Origin: an uncultured Lachnospiraceae bacterium | GTDB lineage: Bacteria; Bacillota; Clostridia; Lachnospirales; Lachnospiraceae | Direction of reading: 5' to 3' | NCBI GenBank assembly: GCA_910586715.1 | Contig: CAJUJG010000008.1 | Location: 1 to 64,000, forward strand | DNA length: 64,000 bases | Notes under the pieces: model-generated | Told to the model about the DNA's origin: nothing | The model's database searches: none | Seen by the model: only the letters and a program-made list of their open reading frames with translations | Translations under genes and position numbers: made by a program | In this document: in pieces, positions 24,685-34,743 of the stretch | Layout: each line of letters starts with the position of its first letter | Numbering within the stretch: position 1 is the first letter of the stretch

Positions 24685-26076
24685 ATGAAAAAAGCAAGTT
24701 TCTTTTTATGGATTTATATTTTGGCATCCCTTACTCTTTTTGGATGCAGCGACAATCATCACGGGCTATCCCAGGATAATCCGACGGCCATAACCATTTG
24801 GCATTATTACAGCGGTCATGTTGCAACGCAATTTGATGAACTGGTCACAGAATTCAACAATACGGTCGGGCGGGAAAACGGTATTATCGTAACGGCGCAA
24901 AGCATGAGCTCTGCAAATGATCTTGAACAAGCGCTGTGGGATTCTGCATTGGGAAAAATAGGCTCTTGTGAACTGCCAAACGTCTTTCAATGTTATCCTG
25001 ATATCGCCGTTTCAATTGAGAGCGAGGTGGAACTGATTGATCTTGACAAATACGTCACAGAAGACGAAAAGCTTATGTATGTACGGCGTTTTTTGGATGC
25101 CGGATGCATCGGTCCAAACAAATCATGGAAGATTTTTCCGGTTGCAGAGTCAACCGAAGTACTGATGCTTAATAAAACAGTTTGGGATCAGTTTGCAAAG
25201 GATACAGGCACAGGCATCGATTCCTTATCAACATGGGAAGGAATTGCCCAAACTGCAAAACATTACTATGAATGGTCGGAAGGAAAGGCATTTTTCGGAC
25301 GTGATGCCTTTGCCAACTATGCCATTATTGGCAGTTCCCAGCTAGGGCATGAACTGTTCAACGGTTCCGGAAACCAGGTTACACTTGACTTTGACCAGGA
25401 ATCCATGCAAAAAATTTGGGATAATTTTTATATTCCTTATATAAATGGATACTATAGCCAGGCAGGAACTTTCCGGAGTGATGATATGCGTATCGGGGAA
25501 ATTGCCGCTTTGGTATGTTCTTCAGCGGGCGCCGCATACTTTCCAAGCAAAACAGTACTGCCTGACGGTACAGCCTGCCCCATTGAATGTATGGTTCTGC
25601 CGCTTCCCAATTTTGAAAATACTGCTCCTTACGCTGCATTGCAGGGCGCCGGCATGGCTGTTACCAAAACCACGCAGGAACAGGAATATGCAAGCGTCCT
25701 ATTTCTAAAATGGTTTACCCAAAGCGAACAAAATCTTCGTTTCTGTGCAGGCAGCGGCTATATGCCGGTTTCCCTTGAAGCAGCGAAACCAAACGTCATG
25801 TCCGCATATTTAGAAACTCATTCCTCAAATACTGTAATTAATGATACGATCCTGACATCTCTTTCACAGTTGGAAAAGTATATTATGTATCAGCCTACAG
25901 GCTTTTGCGGCGGCACACAGGCAAAAAGCATACTTGAACAGACAATGCCTGCACTTGCAATTGCCGACCGCGCTGCAATTAAAGAAGGCGCTTTGCCTGA
26001 TGAATATCTGTCGGATGCGCATTTTCAGGAATGGTATGCGAATACCCTTTCCGAATTAAAACAATACTGTAAATAG
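24685..26076 (+). CDS. Extracellular solute-binding lipoprotein (ABC family 1 type), orphan
   Basis: This 463-residue protein starts with a lipoprotein signal (MKKASFFLWIYILASLTLFGC, lipobox LFGC with Cys21). It has the family 1 sugar-binding fold: TITIWHYYSGH..FDELVTEFNNTV at the start and a hinge region with ESTEVLMLNKTVWDQF near residue 165. The ATG at 24685 is chosen because it begins the signal peptide; the frame extends 41 codons further out without one. No permease or ATPase gene is near. Instead the next gene, 13 nt away, is a membrane GGDEF-EAL protein, so the binding protein may report ligand to that receptor rather than feed transport (inference). Confidence 0.85.
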   Translation: MKKASFFLWIYILASLTLFGCSDNHHGLSQDNPTAITIWHYYSGHVATQFDELVTEFNNTVGRENGIIVTAQSMSSANDLEQALWDSALGKIGSCELPNVFQCYPDIAVSIESEVELIDLDKYVTEDEKLMYVRRFLDAGCIGPNKSWKIFPVAESTEVLMLNKTVWDQFAKDTGTGIDSLSTWEGIAQTAKHYYEWSEGKAFFGRDAFANYAIIGSSQLGHELFNGSGNQVTLDFDQESMQKIWDNFYIPYINGYYSQAGTFRSDDMRIGEIAALVCSSAGAAYFPSKTVLPDGTACPIECMVLPLPNFENTAPYAALQGAGMAVTKTTQEQEYASVLFLKWFTQSEQNLRFCAGSGYMPVSLEAAKPNVMSAYLETHSSNTVINDTILTSLSQLEKYIMYQPTGFCGGTQAKSILEQTMPALAIADRAAIKEGALPDEYLSDAHFQEWYANTLSELKQYCK

Positions 26077-26089
26077 GAGGCGTGTTTAC

Positions 26090-28993
26090 TTGAAAAACTT
26101 TTTCACCGGCATCAGTTTAAAGTATTATGTTATGTTATCGCTTACTTTTATTATCCTGCTGCAAACATCCGTGTTTGCAGGCTTTCTTATTACAAGCGGC
26201 ATGCCCGAGGACATGAATGAAAATACATTTAAAATACTTGACCGCACTGTTTCAGCAAGCGCCTTTTCACTGGAACAGTATTTTGGCGGCTTTGTCAATT
26301 TAACGGATTTCTACAATGCAGTCTCTGACCGCACATTGGAAAATGCCTCCACGTTGGAACAAGATATCGCATCCTATCTTAAAAACAGCGAAAACCGCAA
26401 TCAGCTTTTGGTTGATATTACGCCTGATATTTTAAACGCAATGCGCTCCTCTTCCACCAGCGCATGTTTCGTAATACTTGAGAACGGCAGTAACGGCGCT
26501 GCACATGATGCTGTTTATCTGACAGACCAAAATCCATATAACACCCCTAAGAATAATTCTGATGTCTATGTCGCTGCCGGACCAACGCGCCTTTTGTATG
26601 ACTATCAGCTTACACTTGATTCCCTATGGAGCCAAACAATTGAAACAGACCGTTCCTGCCCGTTTTATCAGACGGTTATCGACAGTGTGGAAGCTTATCC
26701 TGACAGTTCTGCTTATGACCTTGGATATTTTTCTGTTTCAAATGCTATCCATGAGGATAACAACAGTTGTATTTATTACACGCTTCCTCTCATTGACGAG
26801 AATCATAAACCTTACGGCGTGATTGGCTTTGGTGTTAGTTTTAACTATCTCAAGTCACTTTTGCCGGACCAGCACCTGCTGATTGATACATACGGCACTT
26901 ATCTTTTAGGCGTAACGGAAACAATGTCTAAAGTTTCCAGTGTTTATATCGGAAATGATGCCTATTATCCGATGCTCAAAAGCGGTGAACAAATTCCCCT
27001 AAAGGTGCGCGACGCAAAATACGGAATTTATGATATTAACATGAACTCACTTCCTGCGCCCACGAGCATCTGTATGAAACCGCTCAGACTATACATGCCC
27101 CAGTCTCCTTATCACAAGCAGCAGTGGGTTTTATGCGGCATCGTCCGCACGGATACGCTGTATGCGCCATCAGACCGCCTGAAGCTTGTCCTTGCCGGAG
27201 CCGTTAGCATTTCCCTCCTTCTTTCGGCTGTTGGTGCATTTTTTATTACGCACATTTTCATGCGTCCCATACGGCTGCTCAACCGCAGTATTCCCAAGCT
27301 TTCACCGGGAAATTCGGAATTGCCGCGGACAAGAATCTCCGAGTTTGACGCACTTTCCAAAGCGATTGAAGAACAAAACGATTACATTTACCGTGTCGGC
27401 AATAAAATGTCCGATATTATTGAGGTAGCAGGTATTTCGCTTGCCGTATGCGAATTTGATAAAAATGACGAAACTGTTTACTGCACACACCGGCTTTTTG
27501 AAATCCTGGAAATTCCTGATACCGGCTGGGAACATAACCATATTTCTAAACTGCTATTTATGGGAAAATTAAAGAAACTTCAGGAGTTTTTTGAACCCAG
27601 TCAGGAAACTGCCGATCTGTTCCGTTATCACCGACCTGATTGTGAGGATAAATGGCTGGATATCAAACAGCAGTCCACCAATCAAAATACACTGATAATT
27701 ATTTCAGATATTACAGAGAGTGTACTTGAAAAACAGAAAATTCTGCATGACCGCGATTATGACGCTCTCACAGGACTTTATAACCGCGGCGCATTTGCAC
27801 GCAAAATGAAATATATGATTGATGAAGGGCATTGTACGAACGGTCTGCTTTCCATTTGGGATCTTGACAATCTGAAATATACAAATGATACGTATGGACA
27901 CGAAACAGGTGACAGATATATTTGTACGCTTTCCAATCTGCTAAAGCGCCGAATGCCGGAAAACAGCTATTCGGCACGACTTGCGGGTGATGAATTTACC
28001 GTGTTTATATATGACGAACCCAAGGAAACGCTGATTGCCACACTGACAGATATTCACAACGCGCTGCTGCAGGAAACGCTGCTGCTTCCCGACGGTCTTG
28101 AGCTGAATATGAGCGCGTCTGCCGGAATGTCATTTTACGCTGAGGACGGCACCAATTATCCGGATCTCTTAAAGTATGCGGACTTTGCGATGTATGAAGT
28201 AAAGAAATCGTCTAAGGGAAGTATTAAAGCTTACAATAAAGAACGGTATCTCAAAGAATATATTCTTGTACAGGGCGTAGGTGAGCTGAACAGATTGATT
28301 AAATATGAGTCCATTAAGTATGTATTCCAACCCATTATTTCCTTGAAAAGCGGCACGGTCTTTGCCTATGAGGCGCTGATGCGCCCGATTTCCGATTTGC
28401 TTCGTAAACCTGAGGAGCTTCTGCGCGTGGCACAGGCGGAAGCGAAGCTTGACAAAATTGAACGCATTACATGGTTTCATGCACTGAAAGAGTTTTTTGA
28501 CCAGGTCCGCAGCGATGATAACGCGCGCGTTTTTATCAACTCGATTCCAAATCAGCTTTTGTCTGCCGATGAATGGACGCTGATTGAAAAAATGTATGAG
28601 GATAAACTCGGACGGGTTGTCATGGAAATTACGGAAAACACGAAGAGCGAGCTTGAAATTGACAGTATCAAACGAGCCTTTTGCGCAAAATGGAATATCC
28701 CAATTGCGCTTGATGATTACGGTTCCGGATATAGCAACAGTGATATGCTGGTATCCTTTAACTTCCATTTCGTCAAACTGGATATGGCGCTCATTCGTGA
28801 TATTCACAATAATTCGGCTACACAGTCCCTTGTGCGCGGTATGATCCAGTATTGCCATGAAAACTATATTATGGTAATTGCAGAAGGAATTGAAACAGCA
28901 GAGGAATACAATACTGCAAAAGAGCTTGGCGCTGACTTTGGACAGGGATTTTATCTCGCAAAGCCTTCTGTCAGCCTTTATTCACAAGAATAA
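26090..28993 (+). CDS. Membrane PAS-GGDEF-EAL protein (c-di-GMP turnover)
   Basis: A 967-residue receptor with TTG start behind AGGAGG. Order: TM1 (about 12-34), extracellular sensor (35-360), TM2 (364-388), HAMP/PAS-like linker (390-545), GGDEF (555-720), EAL (735-965). The GGDEF motif is AGDEF near residue 631 with no RxxD inhibitory site. The EAL domain keeps the catalytic set: EAL near 760, MEITENT, ALDDYGSGYSN, VKLD, AEGIET and GQGF. So phosphodiesterase activity is likely and cyclase activity possible. Lying in one operon with a solute-binding lipoprotein, it may sense the loaded binding protein through its outer domain. The output could reach the c-di-GMP riboswitch at 38311-38405. Confidence 0.92.
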   Translation: MKNFFTGISLKYYVMLSLTFIILLQTSVFAGFLITSGMPEDMNENTFKILDRTVSASAFSLEQYFGGFVNLTDFYNAVSDRTLENASTLEQDIASYLKNSENRNQLLVDITPDILNAMRSSSTSACFVILENGSNGAAHDAVYLTDQNPYNTPKNNSDVYVAAGPTRLLYDYQLTLDSLWSQTIETDRSCPFYQTVIDSVEAYPDSSAYDLGYFSVSNAIHEDNNSCIYYTLPLIDENHKPYGVIGFGVSFNYLKSLLPDQHLLIDTYGTYLLGVTETMSKVSSVYIGNDAYYPMLKSGEQIPLKVRDAKYGIYDINMNSLPAPTSICMKPLRLYMPQSPYHKQQWVLCGIVRTDTLYAPSDRLKLVLAGAVSISLLLSAVGAFFITHIFMRPIRLLNRSIPKLSPGNSELPRTRISEFDALSKAIEEQNDYIYRVGNKMSDIIEVAGISLAVCEFDKNDETVYCTHRLFEILEIPDTGWEHNHISKLLFMGKLKKLQEFFEPSQETADLFRYHRPDCEDKWLDIKQQSTNQNTLIIISDITESVLEKQKILHDRDYDALTGLYNRGAFARKMKYMIDEGHCTNGLLSIWDLDNLKYTNDTYGHETGDRYICTLSNLLKRRMPENSYSARLAGDEFTVFIYDEPKETLIATLTDIHNALLQETLLLPDGLELNMSASAGMSFYAEDGTNYPDLLKYADFAMYEVKKSSKGSIKAYNKERYLKEYILVQGVGELNRLIKYESIKYVFQPIISLKSGTVFAYEALMRPISDLLRKPEELLRVAQAEAKLDKIERITWFHALKEFFDQVRSDDNARVFINSIPNQLLSADEWTLIEKMYEDKLGRVVMEITENTKSELEIDSIKRAFCAKWNIPIALDDYGSGYSNSDMLVSFNFHFVKLDMALIRDIHNNSATQSLVRGMIQYCHENYIMVIAEGIETAEEYNTAKELGADFGQGFYLAKPSVSLYSQE

Positions 28994-29020
28994 TTTATCA
29001 GAATAGGAGTGTGTTTTACG

Positions 29021-29383
29021 TTGAACTACTTAAAACAGTTTTTAATCATTCTTTCCATTTCGTTCATTGGAGAAATCCTAAAAGCAGTGCTGCCTTTACC
29101 GGTGCCGGCAAGCATTTACGGCATGGCAATTTTATTTGCGTGCCTTGCGACGGGCATTATCAGGCTTGAAGCAGTACGTGACGCGGGAAAATTTCTGATT
29201 GAGACGATGCCGGTGATGTTTATTCCGGCGGGCGTGGGGCTTATGGCGTCGTGGAACGTTCTGCAGCCGATGCTTGTGCCTGTCGCGGTCATCACGGTTG
29301 TTGTGCTTATCGCGGTCATGGCGGTAAGCGGCCGCGTGTCGCAGGCGATTATCAGACATGGAAAGGACAAAAACAATGAATGA
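29021..29383 (+). CDS. lrgA: CidA/LrgA family membrane protein
   Basis: This 120-residue protein has four predicted membrane segments and the family motifs LPLPVPASIYGMAILF and MFIPAGVGLM. The TTG at 29021 is taken as start, 11 nt after AGGAG, as in the preceding gene; a GTG 12 nt upstream would overlap the ribosome site. LrgA/CidA proteins are holin-like or carbon-overflow (pyruvate/acetate-type) transport components; the substrate here is unknown. It follows the GGDEF-EAL gene by 27 nt and overlaps lrgB by 8 nt, so the four genes from 24685 look like one operon. Confidence 0.9.
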   Translation: MNYLKQFLIILSISFIGEILKAVLPLPVPASIYGMAILFACLATGIIRLEAVRDAGKFLIETMPVMFIPAGVGLMASWNVLQPMLVPVAVITVVVLIAVMAVSGRVSQAIIRHGKDKNNE

Positions 29384-30077
29384 ATTGATGCAGACTTCTA
29401 TTTTTGCGGGCGCGACAATCAGCCTGCTCGCTTATATGTTTGGCGCATGGCTCAAAAAGAAATTTCACAGCGGTTTCTTTAACCCGCTTCTCATTTCCAT
29501 TGCCGTCACAATCATTGTGCTTTTGGCAGCACATGTGGATTACGACACCTACAATCTAGGCGCAAAATATATCAGCTGGTTTCTGACGCCTGCCACGGTT
29601 TGTCTCGCAATTCCGCTCTACGAGCAGCTTTCGCTGTTAAAGAAAAATCTAGCCGCGGTTGCTGCGGGCATTGTATCCGGCGTGCTGACAAGTCTTGTTA
29701 CGGTACTGCTGTTAGCGCTGCTGTTTGGACTAAACCAGCAGGAATTCGTGACGTTTCTGCCAAAGTCCATTACAACGGCAATCGGAATGAGCGTTTCCGA
29801 AGAGCTTGGCGGATATGTCAATATTACCGTTTTGGTTATCGTGGTAACAGGAGTTTTGGGAAATATTCTTGCCGAACCGGTCTTGAAGCTGTTTCGCATT
29901 CAGGAACCGATTGCAAAAGGGCTTGCACTTGGTTCCTCCGCACATGCAATCGGCACCGCAAAGGCAATGGAGCTTGGCGAAATCGAAGGCGCCATGAGCA
30001 GCCTTTCCATTGCGGTAGCAGGTATTTTAACGGTTTTCGGCGCTTCTGTCTTTTCGTGGATTTATTCGGTACTCTGA
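29376..30077 (+). CDS. lrgB: LrgB/CidB family membrane protein
   Basis: This 233-residue protein is multi-spanning. LrgB signatures are FFNPLLISIAVTI, FLTPATVCLAIPLYEQ, KSITTAIGMSVSEELGG and SSAHAIGTAKAMELGE. It partners LrgA. The ATG at 29376 has AAAGGAC 7 nt upstream. The 3' end overlaps the convergent EamA gene by 16 nt, with no room for a dedicated terminator between them. Confidence 0.93.
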   Translation: MNELMQTSIFAGATISLLAYMFGAWLKKKFHSGFFNPLLISIAVTIIVLLAAHVDYDTYNLGAKYISWFLTPATVCLAIPLYEQLSLLKKNLAAVAAGIVSGVLTSLVTVLLLALLFGLNQQEFVTFLPKSITTAIGMSVSEELGGYVNITVLVIVVTGVLGNILAEPVLKLFRIQEPIAKGLALGSSAHAIGTAKAMELGEIEGAMSSLSIAVAGILTVFGASVFSWIYSVL

Positions 30078-30976
30078 GTAATCTGCACATGCGCTTTTCG
30101 ATTTGGAAGCTGTACCAGTATGATTGCAGCAAACGCCAGTACGCATCCTAAAATTTCCCTTGCCGAGAGCGCCTGATCCAAAATCAGCCACCCGGCAAGC
30201 ACGGATACCACGGATTCCAAACTCAAAATCAAAGACGCCACCGTCGGATTCATGCCTTTTTGACCGATAATCTGAAAGGTGTATGCCACGCCGCTTGAGA
30301 ACACGCCTGCATATAAAATCGGAATGCCTGCCGCGGCAATATTGTGCATATTGGGCGTTTCAAATATCATTGCAGACAACGATGACAGCACAGCGCACAC
30401 CAAAAACTGAATGCATGAAAGCTTTACACCGTCCGTTTTGGGCGAAAAATGGTCAATGGAAAGGATATGAAAGGTAAAGCAGACCGCACAGGCAAACACA
30501 AGACTGTCGCCCAGCTCTAACCGGAACTCTCCTTTGGTGATACACAAAAGGTACATGCCAAGTGCGGCAAGCATGACCGCGGTCCACACCTTTAGCCCTG
30601 CCTTTTTATGCAGAAAAATGCCGAATATCGGCACAAGCACCATGTACATCGCTGTGATAAATCCGGCTTTTCCAACCGTCGTGTATTTTACGCCAAACTG
30701 CTGCAGGCTGCTCGCTGCAAAGAGGCAGATGCCGCAGCATATGCCTCCAATCCACAACGTATGTTTATTTATGACACTTGTGTCATTTTTTTGTTTTCTT
30801 TTGTCTGTCACGGCAATATACGGGATTAGCACAAGAAATGCAAGAATATTGCGCGATGCCGTAAAGGTAAACGGCTCAACATAATCCATTCCGACGCTTT
30901 GCGCGATAAATCCCAGCCCCCAAATCACTGCTGTCAGAAACAAAATCAATGACTGCCGCACTACAAATCTGTTCAT
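30062..30976 (-). CDS. EamA/DMT family transporter
   Basis: A 304-residue protein with ten predicted membrane helices arranged as two EamA repeats (about 8-150 and 160-295): AVIWGLGFIAQSVG, FTFTASRNILAFLVL, YTTVGKAGFITAMYMVLVPIFG, and the second-repeat ASLILSLESVVSVLAGWLILDQ. Such exporters move amino acids, nucleotides or drugs; substrate unknown. Only 25 nt separate it from the ZnuA-like gene upstream, so it is probably the last gene of the operon starting at 35625. A TGACAC-TT-GTGTCA palindrome lies inside the coding region at 30772-30785 (residues near NDTSVINK). Confidence 0.88.
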   Translation of the reverse strand: MNRFVVRQSLILFLTAVIWGLGFIAQSVGMDYVEPFTFTASRNILAFLVLIPYIAVTDKRKQKNDTSVINKHTLWIGGICCGICLFAASSLQQFGVKYTTVGKAGFITAMYMVLVPIFGIFLHKKAGLKVWTAVMLAALGMYLLCITKGEFRLELGDSLVFACAVCFTFHILSIDHFSPKTDGVKLSCIQFLVCAVLSSLSAMIFETPNMHNIAAAGIPILYAGVFSSGVAYTFQIIGQKGMNPTVASLILSLESVVSVLAGWLILDQALSAREILGCVLAFAAIILVQLPNRKAHVQITQSTE

Positions 30977-31001
30977 TTTTTCAATTTTCTCCTCATGGCT
31001 C

Positions 31002-31991
31002 TCAATTCAATGCGTTTTTTAAAACTTCCAAATTATCCTGCATTGCTTTTATATAAGTAAATCCGTCCTGAATCTCCTTTGCAGTTACGGACTGTAACGA
31101 ATTAACGGTTTGTATCTGCTGATTTTTTCCGTGTGTATTCTCCCGAATAATTTCGGCAATTTTTTGATCCGACTCTTCAATTGTCAATATGGTGTGAAGC
31201 CCAAGCTCATCGACTTTTCCCGAAAGGAACGTAACCGTCTCAAAGCTCGCGTCGGTTTCGGTGCTGCAGCCGGCAAACGCCGCGTAATAATGAATCCCGT
31301 AATCATCCGTCAGATAACGGAACGGAAAACGGTCGCCGAATAAAATCGTTTTCTTTTCGGACTGCTTTACCGCGTCCGCATATTCCCTGTCAAGCGCGTT
31401 CAGGGATTCAATATAAGCCGCCGCATTCGCCGCATAATCCTGCGCATGTTCGGCGTCCAGTTCCTGTACGGAATCCGAAAGAACGATTGTCAGATAGACG
31501 GCATTTTTCAGGGAGAGCCAAATGTGTTCGTCATATTCCGTCTCCCCGCTTTCGTCTTCTTCCACAGCACATTGCATTCCTTCTACCAGCTCTTCCTCAC
31601 GCACGTTATCGCCGAGCGCGTCCATTAAATTCACGACACGCATATCCTTATTTACCGCACCCTTTAAGGCGTCCTCCACCCATGTATCCGACTCGCCGCC
31701 GACATACACAAACATATCCGCCGATGAAATGCGCGCAATACTCTCCGCAGTCGGCTGATAGCTGTGCAAATCACCGCCTTTATCAAGCAGCAGCGTCAGC
31801 GAAAAACAATCGGCATTTTCACCGATAATCTCGCGAAGCCAGTCATACTGCGGAAATGTTGTACAGACAATGCTGTACTTCGCCGTGTCCGTACCGTTTG
31901 TGCTGTTTTTACAGCCTGCAAGCCCCAATGCGCACAGTGTCACGCACAACAGCAATGACAGGCGCCATAACCCATATCTGTTTTTCTGCAT
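31002..31991 (-). CDS. Metal-binding (ZnuA/AdcA-like) substrate-binding lipoprotein
   Basis: A 329-residue lipoprotein: signal peptide ending LCALGLAGC. It has the cluster-9 metal-binding fold with YSIVCTTFPQYDWLREIIG, DLHSYQPT (first His) and YDEHIWLSLKNA (second His). The third ligand region reads FGDRFPFRYLTDDYG where many ZnuA proteins have FHDAF, so the third His is replaced. An acidic loop (EEDESGETEYDEH) precedes the second His. No cognate permease or ATPase is in the window. It is embedded in a two-component operon, so it may act in sensing or use a distant transporter. Confidence 0.85.
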   Translation of the reverse strand: MQKNRYGLWRLSLLLCVTLCALGLAGCKNSTNGTDTAKYSIVCTTFPQYDWLREIIGENADCFSLTLLLDKGGDLHSYQPTAESIARISSADMFVYVGGESDTWVEDALKGAVNKDMRVVNLMDALGDNVREEELVEGMQCAVEEDESGETEYDEHIWLSLKNAVYLTIVLSDSVQELDAEHAQDYAANAAAYIESLNALDREYADAVKQSEKKTILFGDRFPFRYLTDDYGIHYYAAFAGCSTETDASFETVTFLSGKVDELGLHTILTIEESDQKIAEIIRENTHGKNQQIQTVNSLQSVTAKEIQDGFTYIKAMQDNLEVLKNALN

Positions 31992-32013
31992 ATTCTTTTC
32001 ACAACCGCGCTTC

Positions 32014-34731
32014 TTATTCAGAGAGCGCTTCCTTCCATTCTTTCATAATATCCTCGCAGGCGTACGCGTCCATATCGTCAACCGCCTTGCGCATCTTATT
32101 ATAATATTCCGAATGCACCCCGTCAAGCTTATAGGCGCCGAGCCTGTGAACCGCCTCCTCAAGCAAGTCCATATCAAGCTCCTCAATCGCGTTTTCAATT
32201 TCCGAAAATACATCGAATAAAACGTCCTGCGTCAATTCCTCCGTCGCTTCGTTTTGCACCTCCGTAAAATAGGGACTGAGAATTTCAAAATAATGCTGGT
32301 ACTCGTCAAGCGCCGCCCATGTGTCGGCATGTATTGTTTTAACATCCAGCTCGTTTCCTGCCTTCTCAAGCAGCTCCGCCTTCTTTGCAAGCCCCGTCGC
32401 GCCAATCTGCCGCGATGAGCTTTTGAGCGCGTGCACCTCAATGGTATACCCCTTCCAGTTCTCCGTATCATAATACTCTCGTATCATTTCGATCTTTTTC
32501 GGAATAATCCTGCAGTAATCCTTTAAGATTGACCAAAATACCTCTTCATTTCCAAGCATTCTGATTGCCGCAGCAGCGTCAATTCCTTCTATTTGAGGGA
32601 ACGTATTTTGGGTATGCGATGCTCTTTTGACGCCCTTTGTAATCTTATTTTTCGGGAGCCACTGCTTTACCTTATTCATCAGCACATGCACTTCGATTGG
32701 CTTTGCGATAAAATCGTTCATGCCTTCCTCAAGGAACATATTTTTCACGCCGCCTACTGCATTTGCGGTCAGTGCAATAATCGGTACATTGTCGTATTCC
32801 TTGTGAAACCGTCTGATAATGCGCGTCGTCTCCACACCGTCAATTTCGGGCATCATATGATCCATTAAAATCAAGTCGTAGGACGTTTCCGAAATCTTCT
32901 CAATCGCTTCCTTCCCGCTAAGCGCCGTATCAATTTCCATTCCAAGCGGCTCCAAAAGCCCTTCTGCCACCGTAAGATTGACTGTATTATCATCCACGAT
33001 CAGAACCTTCGCCGTCTCCGCCATAAAGTCATATATGGCATCACCCATGTGCTCGTCAATATACTCCTCATGATTGTAAATCGCCGTAATCATCATTGCA
33101 GACACTGGCTTCTTTACAAACATCACATTGGGCAAATCACTGTCTGACGAGTAACTGTATGAATTAACGGAAACGACTGTAAGCTGAGGATTTTTTTCCA
33201 CAAACAAAAGCAGCTCATCACTGAGCGCCGACTTATCCACAAACAGAAACGGACGTTCTTCCATGACCGGCAGAATACACTCTTTTAATGCCTCAATGTC
33301 TCCAATATCTTCAATCCGCGTATACGGAATGCCGAGCTTGCGCATATCCGACTTTAAACGGCTGTCCGCGTATTCGTTTTCAAGAACTCCAAACGCAGGC
33401 GGCGGATTGGGACTTTGTATCACTAAGCATGGCTCTTCGTTCACAATTTTTAAAGGGATTTCAAACGAAAAGCAGGAGCCTTTTCCATACTCGCTCTTTA
33501 CGGAAAGGCTGCCGTTCATTAAAGAAATCAACAGCCTGCATATGGCAAGCCCAAGCCCTGTACCCTCAATATTGCGGTTTCTTTTGCTGTCAACCTGCCG
33601 GAAGGACTGGAAAATTTTATCCAAATCATGCTCCTTGATGCCAATTCCCGTGTCCTCGACGCTGAACATGAAATCAATATAACGCTCGCTTCTTCGCCTG
33701 CAGCTGAACTTTAACGTTACCTTACCTTCCTTTGTAAATTTGGCGGCGTTGTTCGCAAGATTGATAATCACCTGTTTAATCCGATTATTGTCACCATAAA
33801 GCTGCCGCGGCATCTTGGGATTAATGTCTATTAAAAGTTCCATTTCCTTGGCTTCAATTCTTGTCACCATAATGGTAGAAATATCATGAATCAGCGACAG
33901 CGGTTCAAACTCTGACTCGATAATATCCATTTTCCCCGATTCAATCTTGGAAAAGTCAAGAATATCGTTGATAATGGTAAGAAGCGTTTTTCCGGCTGTC
34001 CGGATTTGGTTTAAGTATTCCCTGACGTCGCCTGACATGTCTTTGCGCAGCGCCATTTCCGTCATTCCGATTACTGCGTTCATCGGCGTCCGAAGTTCAT
34101 GACTCATGTTTGCAAGAAAGTCTGACTTCATATTCGCCGCTTTTTCAATCTCAATGTTTGCCTCCTCCATTTTATACTTATGATAGGCAATACTGGAAAT
34201 AATGTCTGTCAGCGTATACAAAAAGTTAGCGTGCCTTTCAACCGTATCCTTATCTAAAATCCTTACCTTCATAACCGCCTGAAGGTACTTAATCAAATCA
34301 ATTTTCAACTCTCCCGCGCTTTGCATGACCTTGATAATATCGGGCGCCTCCGTAAGCACCTGCCCCCCGACAAAACATCCAATCATACGTTTCCCCGCCA
34401 TAATGGGAGCGGCAAAATCCATCAGTCCCGCATGGCAGTAATACGGAATTGACGCACCGCTGCGCAGCGCAAGCTCCGCTCCGTATTTATCACACTCCTG
34501 ACAGCGCAGGCAGCCGATTGGATTTGCACGCGTATACAGGGCGCAAAAATCCGTAAAATTACTTCCCTTTGTGACCGCCACGCCGTTTGCATCCGTTATA
34601 ACGGCGGCAAGCCCTGTCATGTTGGAAAACGCGTCCTGCATACGCTGGAGCATGTCAACATCAAATAAATCCGTCAGTGTAATGTCTTTATCCCGCTCAC
34701 GTTCTCTCTCTTTTTTATTACTGCTGCCCAT
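32014..34731 (-). CDS. PocR-domain hybrid sensor histidine kinase
   Basis: A 905-residue soluble kinase without membrane segments. Order: PocR ligand-sensing domain (about 20-185, with Cys-rich GCLRCQECDKYGAELA and PYYCHAGLMDFAAPI), short coiled coil, HisKA (SDFLANMSHELRTPMNAVIG near 205-270, phospho-His in SHELRTP) and HATPase (INLANNAAKF, DTGIGI, GTGLGL). A degenerate receiver-like stretch follows (about 440-570), then a true receiver (KVLIVDDNTVN, LILMDHMMPEIDG; about 580-700) and an Hpt domain (EVHALKSSSRQIGA; about 735-830). PocR domains are known to bind small organic ligands. The response regulator gene is 12 nt upstream, so the pair likely works together. Confidence 0.93.
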   Translation of the reverse strand: MGSSNKKERERERDKDITLTDLFDVDMLQRMQDAFSNMTGLAAVITDANGVAVTKGSNFTDFCALYTRANPIGCLRCQECDKYGAELALRSGASIPYYCHAGLMDFAAPIMAGKRMIGCFVGGQVLTEAPDIIKVMQSAGELKIDLIKYLQAVMKVRILDKDTVERHANFLYTLTDIISSIAYHKYKMEEANIEIEKAANMKSDFLANMSHELRTPMNAVIGMTEMALRKDMSGDVREYLNQIRTAGKTLLTIINDILDFSKIESGKMDIIESEFEPLSLIHDISTIMVTRIEAKEMELLIDINPKMPRQLYGDNNRIKQVIINLANNAAKFTKEGKVTLKFSCRRRSERYIDFMFSVEDTGIGIKEHDLDKIFQSFRQVDSKRNRNIEGTGLGLAICRLLISLMNGSLSVKSEYGKGSCFSFEIPLKIVNEEPCLVIQSPNPPPAFGVLENEYADSRLKSDMRKLGIPYTRIEDIGDIEALKECILPVMEERPFLFVDKSALSDELLLFVEKNPQLTVVSVNSYSYSSDSDLPNVMFVKKPVSAMMITAIYNHEEYIDEHMGDAIYDFMAETAKVLIVDDNTVNLTVAEGLLEPLGMEIDTALSGKEAIEKISETSYDLILMDHMMPEIDGVETTRIIRRFHKEYDNVPIIALTANAVGGVKNMFLEEGMNDFIAKPIEVHVLMNKVKQWLPKNKITKGVKRASHTQNTFPQIEGIDAAAAIRMLGNEEVFWSILKDYCRIIPKKIEMIREYYDTENWKGYTIEVHALKSSSRQIGATGLAKKAELLEKAGNELDVKTIHADTWAALDEYQHYFEILSPYFTEVQNEATEELTQDVLFDVFSEIENAIEELDMDLLEEAVHRLGAYKLDGVHSEYYNKMRKAVDDMDAYACEDIMKEWKEALSE

Positions 34732-34743
34732 GGCGCATCTCTC

